A program made the translations under genes and the position numbers. Below, in pieces: positions 34,686 to 44,014 of a DNA stretch of 64,000 nt. Below the pieces are notes generated by a model. The model worked only from the letters and a program-made list of their open reading frames with translations, was not told the origin of the DNA and searched no databases. Within the stretch, counting starts at the first letter, position 1. Each line of letters starts with the position of its first letter. Origin of the DNA: Alphaproteobacteria bacterium (GTDB lineage Bacteria > Pseudomonadota > Alphaproteobacteria > DSM-16000 > Inquilinaceae); the NCBI GenBank assembly GCA_028277405.1, contig JANQGH010000055.1, positions 1 through 64,000 on the forward strand. The letters are read 5' to 3'.

Positions 34686-35606
34686 ATGAGCGGCTACTTC
34701 GCCGGCCGCTTGCTGGAGTCGCTGGTCGCCATTCTTGGCGTCCTGACGATCGTCTTCATTGCGGCCAGACTGACCGGTGACCCGGCGGTTCTGCTGCTGC
34801 CGATCAGCGCCACCGACGCCGACATCGCCCGCATGCGGCAGGAACTTGGGCTCGACCGGCCTCTGCTGGAGCAGTATCTGGCGTTTCTGGCCGATGTCCT
34901 GCGGGGCGATTTCGGCGTCTCCTTCGAACACCACCGGCCCGCCATGCAGGTGGTTTTGGAGCGCCTGCCGGCGACCTTCGAACTTGCCGGCGTTGCTCTT
35001 CTGATCGGTGCCGCCGTGGGCATCGCCGCCGGCCTGGTCGCGGCGCTGGCACGGGGCACGGTGCTTGAGTTGATCGCCATGGGCGTAGCGCTGATCGGCC
35101 AGGCGACGCCGATTTTCTGGCTTGGCATCGTCTTGATCCTGGTCTTCGCTGTGGAACTGCAATGGCTGCCCGCGGGCGGAAGGGGCGGGCTGGACCACAT
35201 CATCCTGCCGGCCATCACGCTGGCGACCTTCACCACGGCCAGCATCGCGCGCCTCTTGCGCTCCAGCATGATCGAGGTGCTGAAGGAAGACTATATCCGC
35301 ACCGCCTGGGCCAAGGGTCTGGTGCCGCGCATCGTCTATCTGCGGCACGCCGCGCGCAACGCGCTGATCCCGGTCATCACGATGATCGGCATTCTGGCCG
35401 GCGAGCTGTTCAGCGGTGCCGTCGTGACCGAAACCATCTTCTCCTGGCCCGGCGTCGGCCGCGTGGTGGTGCAGGCGATCGAAACCAAGGACTTCGCCGT
35501 CGTGCAGGCCGGCGTCACGGTCATCTCGGTCATCTTCATCGGTTTCAATCTGCTGGTTGACCTGCTCTATGGCCTGGTCGATCCGCGTATCCGGATCGCC
35601 TCATGA
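34686..35606 (+). CDS. Dipeptide-type ABC importer permease (DppB type)
   Basis: A 306-aa permease with about six spans. The N-terminal MSGYFAGRLLESLVAILGVL and the block GDPAVLLLPISATDADIARM are DppB-like, and the docking loop is IRTAWAKGLVPRIVYLRHAARN. It overlaps the DppC-type gene by 4 bases. Confidence 0.93.
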   Translation: MSGYFAGRLLESLVAILGVLTIVFIAARLTGDPAVLLLPISATDADIARMRQELGLDRPLLEQYLAFLADVLRGDFGVSFEHHRPAMQVVLERLPATFELAGVALLIGAAVGIAAGLVAALARGTVLELIAMGVALIGQATPIFWLGIVLILVFAVELQWLPAGGRGGLDHIILPAITLATFTTASIARLLRSSMIEVLKEDYIRTAWAKGLVPRIVYLRHAARNALIPVITMIGILAGELFSGAVVTETIFSWPGVGRVVVQAIETKDFAVVQAGVTVISVIFIGFNLLVDLLYGLVDPRIRIAS

Positions 35607-36457
35607 GGCGGCTTTGGCGGGCGATCCGGCGCAGCCCCAGCGGCCTGGTCGGCATCGTGCTGGTCGGCGTGTTCATCTTCACGGCGATCGCGGCCCCGCT
35701 GCTGGCGCCGATGGACCCGGTGGCGATCGATCTCGCCAACCGGCTGGGCGCGCCGACCTGGACCGTCGAAGGGCCGGGTGCGCATCCGCTGGGTGCCGAC
35801 CAGTTGGGCCGCGACATTCTCAGCCGCATCATCTGGGGCAGCCGCATCACCCTGGTGGTTGCGATCACCGCCGTGGTGATGAGCGGCGCGCTGGGCGTCT
35901 TGCTGGGCCTGCTGGCCGGTTTCCTGGGCGGCTGGACGGAACGTGTCATCATGCGGCTGGCCGATGTTCAGCTCTCCATCCCGTTGATGCTGTTCGCCCT
36001 GCTGATCATCGGCGCGCTGGGCCCCAGCCTGTTCAACCTGATCATCGTGCTGGCCCTGACCGGCTGGACCCGGTTTGCCCGCATCGTGCGCGGCGAAACC
36101 CTGTCCCTGCGTGAGCGCGAATTCGTCATGTCCGTGCGCGCGGCCGGCGCCACCGGCCTGCGCATCATGCTGCGGCACATCCTTCCTAACGTAATGACCG
36201 CCGCCATCGTGGTCGCGACCTTGGAGGTGGCGCGCGTCGTCATTCTGGAATCCGCGCTCAGCTTCCTCGGCATGGGGTTGCAGCCGCCGGAGGCAAGCTG
36301 GGGCCGGATGCTGGCGGAGGGCCGCGACTACATCGCCTCGGCCTGGTGGCTGGCGACCTTCCCGGGCGTAGCGATCCTGCTGGTGGTCCTGGGTGTGAAC
36401 TTGTTCGGCGACTGGCTGCGCGACTATTTCGATCCGAAACTGCAAGAGAACCGCTGA
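35603..36457 (+). CDS. Dipeptide-type ABC importer permease (DppC type)
   Basis: A 284-aa permease. The DppC landmark HPLGADQLGRDILSRIIWGSR is at about 56-76, and the docking loop is VRAAGATGLRIMLRHILPNV. It pairs with the DppB-type protein as the channel. The M24-family gene follows 27 bases downstream. Confidence 0.93.
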   Translation: MRRLWRAIRRSPSGLVGIVLVGVFIFTAIAAPLLAPMDPVAIDLANRLGAPTWTVEGPGAHPLGADQLGRDILSRIIWGSRITLVVAITAVVMSGALGVLLGLLAGFLGGWTERVIMRLADVQLSIPLMLFALLIIGALGPSLFNLIIVLALTGWTRFARIVRGETLSLREREFVMSVRAAGATGLRIMLRHILPNVMTAAIVVATLEVARVVILESALSFLGMGLQPPEASWGRMLAEGRDYIASAWWLATFPGVAILLVVLGVNLFGDWLRDYFDPKLQENR

Positions 36458-36484
36458 CCAGCAGCGGCCAAGGGGAACGCCACC

Positions 36485-37669
36485 ATGCACGATGCCGCGA
36501 TCGGCAAGGAACGGATCCAGCGCCTGCAAGATGCGTTAAAGGCGCGGGGCGTTGCCGCGATGATCTGCCTGAAGCCGGAGAACAGCTTTTATCTCAGCGG
36601 TTTCAACCCGATCATCTACAGCCATCCTGTCGTGGCGATCCTGCCGGCCGAGGGCGACCCGGTGGTGCTGGTCCATGCGCTGCGCGACGACCATGCCCGC
36701 GCGTCGGCCTGGGTCAAGGACATTTGCCTTTACGGCGCCTGGTCGACCAAGAAGACGATGGGGCCGAACTGGCTGTCCGCCTTGCACGAGATCCTGAAGG
36801 AACGCGGCGTTGCCGATGGTGTGCTGGGCATCGAAGAAGACTATCTGCCGCTGACCAAGATGCGCCAGTTTGAGAGCGAGTTCACCGGCGCCTCCTTCGC
36901 CAACATCTCCGATGCGATCGCCGAGGCCAGGCTGGTCAAGGAACCCTACGAGATCGACTGCGCGCGCAAGGCGGCGGATATCGCGGATGTCGGCATGGAT
37001 GCGGCCATCGCCTGCCTGGCCGCCGGCGGCAGTGAGCGGGAGGTCTCGCTGGCCGCCATGTCGGCCATGAACCGGCACTGGTCACGGCACTATCCCGATA
37101 TCGAGGTGTGCGATTTCGGCAGCCTGGAGGGTGGCTTCCACAATGGCCTTGCCTGCTGGACCATGATCGGCGACCGGGTCGCGACCAATGCCGACAACCC
37201 GACTGACCGGCGCGCGCAGCCGGGGGAGATCGTGGTCATTTTCATCTGGGCGGTCTGCAACGGCATCCATGCCGAAAATGAACGCGCGGTGGCGGTCGGG
37301 CCCTTACCGGATGAGCGCAAGCGCGCCTACGAGACGATCCTGGAGATCCGCGAAATCACAGCGCCGTTGATGCGGCCTGGAACGGCGGTCGCCGATTTCT
37401 TTCGGGCCGCGGCGGCCGAATACGACCGGCTTGGCTACAAGGCGAACACGCCGGGCCGCATCGGTCACGGCATGGGGCTGGGCGCGCACGAGGCCCCCTC
37501 GCTGGACGAACGGTCGTCGGCCACCCTTCAGGCCAACATGCTGATCAGTTTCGAGCCCAATCTCCGCATCCCGCCTTGGGGCGGCGTTCAGCATTCCGAC
37601 ACGGTGCTGATCACGGAGACGGGCCATGAGTTCCTGACCAGCACCGACAACGGTTTCCTACAGGTCTGA
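36485..37669 (+). CDS. M24-family (creatinase/Xaa-Pro peptidase fold) hydrolase lacking metal ligands
   Basis: A 394-aa protein with an N-terminal creatinase domain (1-150) and a pita-bread catalytic domain. Against the five metal ligands of M24 peptidases (Asp, Asp, His, Glu, Glu) it shows Phe253, Glu264, His328 (GHGMGLGAHEAP), Glu357 (SFEPNL) and Ser371. Three of five are changed, which suggests a metal-independent enzyme such as creatinase or ectoine hydrolase. It lies between the permease and ATPase genes of a dipeptide-type importer, so it should act on the imported compound, probably cleaving a C-N bond. Confidence 0.82.
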   Translation: MHDAAIGKERIQRLQDALKARGVAAMICLKPENSFYLSGFNPIIYSHPVVAILPAEGDPVVLVHALRDDHARASAWVKDICLYGAWSTKKTMGPNWLSALHEILKERGVADGVLGIEEDYLPLTKMRQFESEFTGASFANISDAIAEARLVKEPYEIDCARKAADIADVGMDAAIACLAAGGSEREVSLAAMSAMNRHWSRHYPDIEVCDFGSLEGGFHNGLACWTMIGDRVATNADNPTDRRAQPGEIVVIFIWAVCNGIHAENERAVAVGPLPDERKRAYETILEIREITAPLMRPGTAVADFFRAAAAEYDRLGYKANTPGRIGHGMGLGAHEAPSLDERSSATLQANMLISFEPNLRIPPWGGVQHSDTVLITETGHEFLTSTDNGFLQV

Positions 37670-37682
37670 GGGACGCTCACGC

Positions 37683-38681
37683 ATGTCGCCGATCCTGGAA
37701 GTCGACGGTCTGACGGTGGTCTTCGACACCGATGAGGGCGTCGTGCACGCCGTCTCGGACGTCAGCTACGATCTCCAGGTCGGCGAAACCCTGGGCGTCG
37801 TCGGCGAAAGCGGCAGCGGCAAGAGCGTGCATGTGCTGGCCATGCTGGGCCTGGTGCCGATGCCGCCGGGCCGGATCGTCAGCGGGTCGGTCCGCTTCGA
37901 CGGCAAGGAACTGCTCGGCCTGAACAGGCGCGACCTGCGCGCCATCCGCGGCCGCGATATCGGCTTCATCTTCCAGGACCCGATGACCTCGCTGAACCCG
38001 GTCCTGTCGATCGGCCGGCAGATGACCGAGGGGCTGGAGCAGCATTTGGGCATGTCCCACGGCCAGGCGCTGCGCCGCGCGGCGGAACTGATCGATCTGG
38101 TCAAGATCCCGCAGCCGGAACGGCGCTTGCGGCAGTATCCGCACGAGCTGTCGGGCGGCATGCGCCAAAGGGTGATGATCGCCATGGCGCTGGCCTGCGA
38201 ACCGAAACTGCTGATCGCCGACGAGCCGACCACGGCGCTCGATGTCACCATCCAGGCCGAGATCATCGCGCTGGTGAACGATCTGAAGGAACGATTGGGT
38301 ACCGCGATCATCTGGATCACCCACGATCTCGGCGTCGTGGCGGGCATCGCCGACACGGTCCAGGTGATGTATGCCGGCCGGCTGCTCGAACGCGGGCCGA
38401 TCGATGCGGTGTTCGAGGACCCGCGCAGCGCCTATACGCTCGGCCTGCTGCGCTCGCTGCCACAGGCGGCCGGTACCGGACTGGTACCGATCGAGGGCGC
38501 GCCGCCGGATCTGCGCCATTTGCCCGAAGGCGATCCGTTCGCGCCGCGCAATCCGTACGCGACGCCGCGCTGCCATCGCGAAACGCCGCCGCTGCGCCAG
38601 GCCGACGCCTCGGTCGACGGTCATCTGGTCGCGGCATGGTACGACCTGCGGCAGATAGATGCGCCGGGGCCACCCAAATGA
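37683..38681 (+). CDS. Dipeptide-type ABC importer ATPase (DppD type)
   Basis: A 332-aa ATPase with Walker [10 protein letters not shown], signature [15 protein letters not shown], Walker [14 protein letters not shown] and switch His in [11 protein letters not shown]. The C-terminal Dpp extension [16 protein letters not shown] normally carries the Cys of an iron-sulphur cluster; only one Cys is visible there. It overlaps the DppF-type gene by 4 bases. Confidence 0.93.
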   Translation: MSPILEVDGLTVVFDTDEGVVHAVSDVSYDLQVGETLGVVGESGSGKSVHVLAMLGLVPMPPGRIVSGSVRFDGKELLGLNRRDLRAIRGRDIGFIFQDPMTSLNPVLSIGRQMTEGLEQHLGMSHGQALRRAAELIDLVKIPQPERRLRQYPHELSGGMRQRVMIAMALACEPKLLIADEPTTALDVTIQAEIIALVNDLKERLGTAIIWITHDLGVVAGIADTVQVMYAGRLLERGPIDAVFEDPRSAYTLGLLRSLPQAAGTGLVPIEGAPPDLRHLPEGDPFAPRNPYATPRCHRETPPLRQADASVDGHLVAAWYDLRQIDAPGPPK

Positions 38682-39598
38682 CCGCCAGCCCACAATCGCT
38701 GTTGCAGGTGCGTAACCTGGTCAAGAGCTACGCCGCGCGGCGCGGCTTCGTGCGCACGCGCGCGGTGACGGGCCCGGCGGTGAACGATGTCAGCTTTGAG
38801 ATCAGGCGCGGCGAGACGCTGGGCCTGGTGGGGGAGTCCGGCAGCGGAAAGAGCACCATCGGCCGGGCCGTCACCATGCTGTCGCCGCCGGATGAGGGGG
38901 CGGTTGCGTTCGACGGCGTCGACCTGACTGAACTGTCGGCGCGCCGGCTGAGGCGGATCAGGAAGCGGTTTCAGGTCGTCTTTCAGGACCCCTATGCCTC
39001 GCTCAGCCCGCGCATGCGTGTCGGCGAGTTCATCGGCGAACCGCTGCGCATCCACAAGGTCGGCCGGTCGCGCGCCGAAATCGCCGATCGGGTGGCCGAA
39101 CTGCTGACCATGGTCGGTCTCGATCCGGCCTTCGCCAAACGCTACCCGCATCAGTTTTCCGGTGGCCAGCGCCAGCGCCTGTGCATCGCCCGGGCGATCG
39201 CCTTGAACCCGGACTTCATTGTGGCCGACGAGCCGATCTCGGCGCTGGACGTCTCGATCCAGGCGCAAGTCATCACGCTGTTACAGTCGCTTCAGCGCGA
39301 TCTCAATCTCACCTACCTCTTCATCTCGCACGATCTCAGCATCGTGCGTCACATCTGCCATCGCACGGCCGTGCTCTATCGCGGGCGCATCGTCGAACTG
39401 GCGCCGACCGAGCTGTTGTTCACCGACGCGCGCCACCCCTATACCAAGGTGCTTTTGTCGGCCGTGCCGATTCCGAACCCGAAGCGGGAACGGGCGCGGC
39501 GCCATCTTCTGATGGACCCGAACTTCGACTATTCGGAACCGGATTCATCGCTGGTCGAGGTGGCGCCCGACCATTGGCTGGCCGCTGGGCGCGCCTGA
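38678..39598 (+). CDS. Dipeptide-type ABC importer ATPase (DppF type)
   Basis: A 306-aa ATPase with Walker [10 protein letters not shown], signature [15 protein letters not shown], Walker [14 protein letters not shown] and switch His in FISHDLSIV. The ATG at 38678 overlaps the DppD-type stop (ATGA). It forms the ATPase heterodimer with that protein. Confidence 0.93.
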   Translation: MTASPQSLLQVRNLVKSYAARRGFVRTRAVTGPAVNDVSFEIRRGETLGLVGESGSGKSTIGRAVTMLSPPDEGAVAFDGVDLTELSARRLRRIRKRFQVVFQDPYASLSPRMRVGEFIGEPLRIHKVGRSRAEIADRVAELLTMVGLDPAFAKRYPHQFSGGQRQRLCIARAIALNPDFIVADEPISALDVSIQAQVITLLQSLQRDLNLTYLFISHDLSIVRHICHRTAVLYRGRIVELAPTELLFTDARHPYTKVLLSAVPIPNPKRERARRHLLMDPNFDYSEPDSSLVEVAPDHWLAAGRA

Positions 39599-39625
39599 CT
39601 CGATTAACCGAGGGGGGACCTGATC

Positions 39626-40231
39626 TTGCCCGAAAAGCCCGTCATCCAAGCCTTCTACGGCATGTCGTCGCCTTGGGCCTATCTCGGCGCCCCGCGCCTC
39701 TTCGAGATTGCCGACCGCCATGGTGCGGACCTGGTGCTGCGGCCGATCCGGATTATCCAGCCGAACGGCGGCATTCCGCTGCGCACCCGCCCCATTCCCC
39801 GCCAAGTCTACCACGCGGTGGAATTGGCGCGCTGGCGCGATTTTCTCGGCACCAAACTGAACCTGAAGCCGAAGCACTACCCCTGCCGGTCGATCGAACC
39901 GGCCGCCCATGCGGTGATCGCGGCTGCCCAGGCCGGGCTGGACGCGAGAACCTTCAGCTACTCGATCCAGCGAGGCCTGTGGGCTGAGGATCGCGATATT
40001 GCGGATACGGAGGTCTTGCGGGCACTGGCCTTGCGCGACCTTGGGCAAGAGGGCGCCGCTCTTGTCCGCGATCCGCAACCGTCTGCGATTACGGAGGTCT
40101 TCCAGCACAATCTTGCCGACGCCGAGGCCATCGGCATCTTCGGCACGCCGACCTACGTCTTCAGGGACGAGTTGTTCTGGGGCCAGGATCGCCTCGATTT
40201 CCTGGATCGAGCCCTCGCCGCGGCGACGTAG
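39626..40231 (+). CDS. DsbA-fold isomerase, 2-hydroxychromene-2-carboxylate isomerase-like
   Basis: A 201-aa kappa-class-GST/HCCA-isomerase-like protein. The active-site motif FYGMSSPWAYLG has Ser where DsbA has CxxC, and the cis-Pro region is FGTPTYVFRDELFWGQDRLDF. The TTG at 39626 follows GAGGGGGG. Known relatives isomerise aromatic-ring cleavage products with glutathione. It is 27 bases after the DppF-type gene and may be the last gene of that operon; its role there is unclear. Confidence 0.8.
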   Translation: MPEKPVIQAFYGMSSPWAYLGAPRLFEIADRHGADLVLRPIRIIQPNGGIPLRTRPIPRQVYHAVELARWRDFLGTKLNLKPKHYPCRSIEPAAHAVIAAAQAGLDARTFSYSIQRGLWAEDRDIADTEVLRALALRDLGQEGAALVRDPQPSAITEVFQHNLADAEAIGIFGTPTYVFRDELFWGQDRLDFLDRALAAAT

Positions 40232-40285
40232 AACCCGTTCGTCAGCCTCGGTGCTAGCCTCGATCGAGTCGACCGAGCATATGGC

Positions 40286-40331
40286 TTGATCCTAAATGTA
40301 CTGTTTGGTACATTATGTACTGAACAGTACA
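40286..40331. promoter_or_regulatory. Promoter and 35-bp near-palindromic operator (likely TetR site)
   Basis: From 40297 to 40331 a 35-base sequence reads the same on both strands except at two pairs and the centre. Outer arms are TGTACTGTT and AACAGTACA; inner arms are GTACAT and ATGTAC. A -35-like TTGATC (40286-40291) and, 17 bases on, TACATT (40309-40314) overlap it. A TetR regulator gene lies 0.5 kb downstream and is the natural candidate to bind here. Confidence 0.7.
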
Positions 40332-40346
40332 AAAGGGAGGGTAGTC

Positions 40347-40820
40347 ATGTCTGTAGCGCAGTCCGCTGACGCCGGTGAGAACGGCGCGTTTCCCTTCGAC
40401 CGGTCGCCGGAGAGCTTCACGCTCGACGCTGAAACCGACATCCGCAACCGACACGGCGCGTTCAGCTGGTCGGAGTTGGTAACCAAGGATCCCGAGGCCG
40501 CCGCCGACTACTACACCAAGCTGTTCGGCTGGCAGTATCACAGCTTCGACATGAACGGCGCGCTCTACCGGGTCATCACGATCAACGGCCACGGTGTCGG
40601 TGGCATCAGGGCGCCCATGCCCGGCGAGCCGGACGAGACGCGTTGGCTGACCTTTGTTTCAGTGAAGGACATCGAGGCCGTGGCGTCCGGCATCGAAGCC
40701 GCCGGCGGCACCGTGACCGTTCCCGTCACCGAACTTCCGGGCATCGGCAAGATGGCCGGCATGATCGACCCGGTCGGCGGGCAGACCTACGCCTTTGAGT
40801 ATGACAAGCCGTTCTTCTAA
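40347..40820 (+). CDS. VOC-superfamily (glyoxalase-like) protein
   Basis: A 157-aa protein with one VOC repeat pair: WSELVTKDPEAAADYYTKLFGW at about 37-58 and GMIDPVGGQTYAFEY near the end. This subfamily (PF00903-like, YP-family) often lacks a known reaction. The ATG at 40347 follows AAGGGAGGG. It sits directly behind the palindromic operator and before the TetR gene, and is probably its regulatory target. Confidence 0.82.
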   Translation: MSVAQSADAGENGAFPFDRSPESFTLDAETDIRNRHGAFSWSELVTKDPEAAADYYTKLFGWQYHSFDMNGALYRVITINGHGVGGIRAPMPGEPDETRWLTFVSVKDIEAVASGIEAAGGTVTVPVTELPGIGKMAGMIDPVGGQTYAFEYDKPFF

Positions 40821-40857
40821 TCTCGGGTGATTCTCTTGGAACAAGCCCGATGGGCGA

Positions 40858-41451
40858 ATGGCAAGACGGCGACAGGGCGAAGAAACGCGCACCCGCATTA
40901 TCGAGGCTGCGGCCGACCTGTTTCACCGGGATGGCATCCACGCCGTCAGCGTCGATGACGTTCTAGCGGCCTCCGGCACCGGCAAGAGCCAGATGTACCA
41001 CTACTTCCGTTCCAAGGATGATCTGGTTCTGGCCGTTGCCGAGCGGCTGAGGGACGGGGCTAGGGGCAGTCCGCTGGCCCAACCGATCAGTTCGTGGGAG
41101 GGCGTCGAGGCTTGGCTGCGCGTCCACATCACCGCCATGGCCGGGTGCGACTTCGCCCGCGGTTGCCCGGTCGGCACGCTCGCCTATGCCCGACCGGAAG
41201 ACCATGAAGCGCTGCGCGGGCTTGTCGCCGCCACCTACGACATCCAACGCGGCCCGTTGATTGCGTTCTTCGAGAGCCGGCTGGCCAAGATCGACAATCC
41301 GACGTGGAATGCTGACGCGCTCGCCACGCTGTGTCTGGCCACGATTCAGGGCTCCATGATCTTGGCCCGCAACGACGGTGGCCCCACGGCGATGGAACAA
41401 TCGATCGACGGCCTGATGCGGCTGCTAAAGCACGCTCTGGGCGACGATTAG
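40858..41451 (+). CDS. TetR-family transcriptional regulator
   Basis: A 197-aa regulator with a typical N-terminal helix-turn-helix (TRTRIIEAAADLFHRDGIHAVSVDDVLAASG, about 10-40, ending SQMYHYFRSKDDL). The C-terminal domain (from residue 60) resembles the group with GCPVGTLA. It lies 37 bases after the VOC gene, likely cotranscribed, so both respond to the same operator. Its stop overlaps the ABC-F stop on the other strand by 4 bases. Confidence 0.88.
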   Translation: MARRRQGEETRTRIIEAAADLFHRDGIHAVSVDDVLAASGTGKSQMYHYFRSKDDLVLAVAERLRDGARGSPLAQPISSWEGVEAWLRVHITAMAGCDFARGCPVGTLAYARPEDHEALRGLVAATYDIQRGPLIAFFESRLAKIDNPTWNADALATLCLATIQGSMILARNDGGPTAMEQSIDGLMRLLKHALGDD

Positions 41452-43028
41452 AGTTCGATCACGCGCTCAATGCCGATGGCGTCGAGGAAGTCCCGGTCGT
41501 GGCTGACGACCAGCAGGGCACCGTCATAGTCGACGAGGGCGGCCTCGATGGCGGCGATCGACTCCAGATCCAGATGGTTGGTCGGTTCATCCAGGATCAG
41601 CAACTGCGGCGGTGCCGGGCCGCCAAGGGTGCAGGCCAAAGCGGCGCGCAGCGTTTCGCCGCCGCTGAGCTGTCCGACGGGCACCTCCGCCGCCTCGGCG
41701 CGGAACAGGAAGCGGGCGAGCACCGCTCGGCCCGCGTTCTTGCCCGCCGCCGGATGCAGGCGGGCGAAGTTCTCGACGATCGTCTCGTCGGGGTGCAGCA
41801 GGGCTGCCTTCTGGTCGAGCATCGCGGCGCCGACGAACCGGCGAACGGTGCCGGCGGACGGGGCCAGCTCCCCGCCGGCCAGCTTGATCAGGGTTGTCTT
41901 GCCGACACCATTCGGCCCGGTGACCGCGATGCGCTCGGGCCCGACGATCGTGAACGACAGATCCGACAGTACCGCCTTACCGCCCGGCGTTTGCCAATGA
42001 AGATGGTCAAACCCCAGGACCATTTTCCCGGCAGATAAGTCGGCCGAGGGCAGCGCGAGTCTCAGGTGTCGCAGCCGCTCGACGGCGCGGCGTTTTTCGG
42101 CCAGGTTTTCGTCCGCCTGCTGGCGAAGCCGATCGCTGACAACGTGCTGGCGCCCGTGGCTGCTTTCGCTGCGCTCTTTGCGGCCGTCGTAGAGCGACTT
42201 CCCATGGCTGCGGCTCGCCCGGCCGCGTTTGCCGCTGGCATCGCGCTTTTGTTTGCGTTCGCGTGCCTGCTGCAGCGAGCGTTCGAGCTGTTTCGTGGCG
42301 CGTTCCGCGCTGGCCAGCTCGCGCTCGGCGGTCTCGCGTTCGTGGTCCCTTTGCGCTTTGTAGACATCCCAATTGCCGCCATAGATCCGGGCGCCGAGCG
42401 ACGACAGCTCAACGATCCGGTCCATGCAGCGCAACAGGGCCCGGTCGTGGCTGATGACGATGGCGCCGCCGCGCCAGTCGCCGAGAATCCGCGTGACCAA
42501 GTCTCGGGCGCCGGCATCGAGATTGTTCGTCGGCTCGTCCAGGACCAGCGTGTCGGGCGCATCCAGCAGCAGCCCGGCCAGCGACAGCCGCGTCACCTCG
42601 CCACCACTAAGCGCGCTTAGGGGTTGGCGCAGGTCGAGATCGTTGAGGCCGGTGGCGGCCAGCGCTTCGGCAATGCGGGTCTCCAGCGCCCAGTCCGCCT
42701 GGGCCAGGTCGTCCTCGCTCGCCTGACCATCTGCGATGCGGTCGAGCCGGGCCAGGCCATCGGCGATGCCCATCTGGTCGGCGACGGTCGCACCGGGCGA
42801 GGGGCGAACCTCCTGGCTGAGAACCCCGATGCGACCCTGTCGGTGCACATGGCCGGATTGGGGCTGGATCTCGCCCAGCAGCAGCTTCAGCAGGGTGGTT
42901 TTGCCGACGCCGTTGCGGCCGATCAGGCCGGTGCGTTCAGCCCCGAAGGAAAGGGTGAGGTCGGTAAAAAGCGAACGGCCGTCAGGCGTTTGATATCCGA
43001 GATTCTCGGCCAGCAAAAAGGCAGACAT
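41448..43028 (-). CDS. ABC-F family ATPase (duplicated ATP-binding cassettes)
   Basis: A 526-aa soluble protein without membrane parts. Two cassettes carry Walker A GRNGVGKTT and GPNGVGKTT, signatures LSGGEVTRL and LSGGETLRA, and Walker B VLDEPTNNLD and ILDEPTNHLD. A charged coiled-coil linker (about 205-315) joins them. ABC-F proteins act on the ribosome, either as translation factors or in antibiotic protection; the subgroup cannot be settled by eye. It is divergent from the SOS operon with a 215-bp gap. Confidence 0.9.
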   Translation of the reverse strand: MSAFLLAENLGYQTPDGRSLFTDLTLSFGAERTGLIGRNGVGKTTLLKLLLGEIQPQSGHVHRQGRIGVLSQEVRPSPGATVADQMGIADGLARLDRIADGQASEDDLAQADWALETRIAEALAATGLNDLDLRQPLSALSGGEVTRLSLAGLLLDAPDTLVLDEPTNNLDAGARDLVTRILGDWRGGAIVISHDRALLRCMDRIVELSSLGARIYGGNWDVYKAQRDHERETAERELASAERATKQLERSLQQARERKQKRDASGKRGRASRSHGKSLYDGRKERSESSHGRQHVVSDRLRQQADENLAEKRRAVERLRHLRLALPSADLSAGKMVLGFDHLHWQTPGGKAVLSDLSFTIVGPERIAVTGPNGVGKTTLIKLAGGELAPSAGTVRRFVGAAMLDQKAALLHPDETIVENFARLHPAAGKNAGRAVLARFLFRAEAAEVPVGQLSGGETLRAALACTLGGPAPPQLLILDEPTNHLDLESIAAIEAALVDYDGALLVVSHDRDFLDAIGIERVIEL

Positions 43029-43207
43029 GGAACAGCACCAGATGAAGATGAGACGGAGAGTGGCGCGTGGTCGTCATCTTTCTCATCGGTGTCTCCTGGG
43101 GTGCCTTCCGGTCTGCGGTAGGGCAGGAGATAAGGGACGGCGTCTGGGTCCGCAAGGCGTTTTCGCGCCTGACCTGGTTGGCTGTGGGTTCCGCCGATTC
43201 ATTTCTC

Positions 43208-43243
43208 TTGCATTTGTTCCTGTTTTGTTCTTACACTCGTTTC
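43208..43243 (+). promoter_or_regulatory. SOS promoter with LexA box
   Basis: TTGCAT (43208-43213), an 18-base spacer and TACACT (43232-43237) make the promoter. Inside it lies GTTC (43216-43219), 7 bases, GTTC (43227-43230), the direct-repeat LexA box of alphaproteobacteria. The ATG of the next gene at 43244 is only 7 bases after the -10 element, where transcription should start, so the mRNA is probably leaderless. Confidence 0.8.
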
Positions 43244-44005
43244 ATGCAATACACCCTCTCCATCGGGGCGGCCGCGCCCACGATCACCATCCATCGCCGG
43301 CTGTTGGCTGCCTTCGGTGCGCCGTTGCCGCCGCTTCGGCTGGACCCGCTCAGCCAGCTTGTCTTGGCGCTAATCAACGTGCGTACGCGTGACGAGGTCG
43401 CGCGTGCTGCCTTTGCCGGCCTCGCCTTGAAGTTCCGGTCTTGGGATCGGCTGCAACATGCCGCGCCTGACGTGATCGAACCGATCATCGACCGGGTGAC
43501 GTTTCCGGAAAAGAAGGCCGTGACCTTGCCGGCGGCGCTGCGTGCGATCACCGCCCGGCGCGGTCGTCTGACGCTTGATTTCCTCGATGAATTGCCCACC
43601 GATGCGGCCCGGGCCTGGCTAACCGACATTCCGGGTGTGGGGCCTAAAATCAGCGCCTCGGTGCTTAATTTCAGCACCTTGCAGCGGCGCGCGCTGGTCG
43701 TGGACACCCATTGTAAGCGGGTTGCCAAGCGCTTGCGGCTGGTTCCGCGTCCCGCCAATGACGAGAAGGTATCGGCCCTTCTGGACGGTCAGATGCCTTC
43801 GATCTGGACGGCCGAGGATATTTTTGACCATCACCGGCTGCTGAAGCAGCTGGGTCAGACTTATTGTACCGCGACCACGCCGTCTTGCCGGTCGTGCCCT
43901 TTGCGCTCTCTTTGCCCGACAGGTCAGGCGCGCTGGGCGGCGCCGGCCAAGCGACTATCTGACGACCGGTTTGCGGAGCCGGTTATGGCGGTTTCTTCTC
44001 TATGA
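43244..44005 (+). CDS. Endonuclease III-like HhH-GPD DNA glycosylase with 4Fe-4S cluster
   Basis: A 253-aa base-excision enzyme. The helix-hairpin-helix reads IPGVGPKISASVLN with catalytic Lys135; the catalytic Asp is 154 (VVDTH). Cluster ligands are Cys208, 215, 218 and 224, with the exact C-X6-C-X2-C-X5-C spacing of endonuclease III. It differs from ordinary Nth elsewhere in sequence. I chose ATG 43244 because homology starts there and the promoter leaves no room for more. It is the first gene of the SOS operon with imuA 9 bases downstream. Confidence 0.85.
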   Translation: MQYTLSIGAAAPTITIHRRLLAAFGAPLPPLRLDPLSQLVLALINVRTRDEVARAAFAGLALKFRSWDRLQHAAPDVIEPIIDRVTFPEKKAVTLPAALRAITARRGRLTLDFLDELPTDAARAWLTDIPGVGPKISASVLNFSTLQRRALVVDTHCKRVAKRLRLVPRPANDEKVSALLDGQMPSIWTAEDIFDHHRLLKQLGQTYCTATTPSCRSCPLRSLCPTGQARWAAPAKRLSDDRFAEPVMAVSSL

Positions 44006-44014
44006 GCACACATA

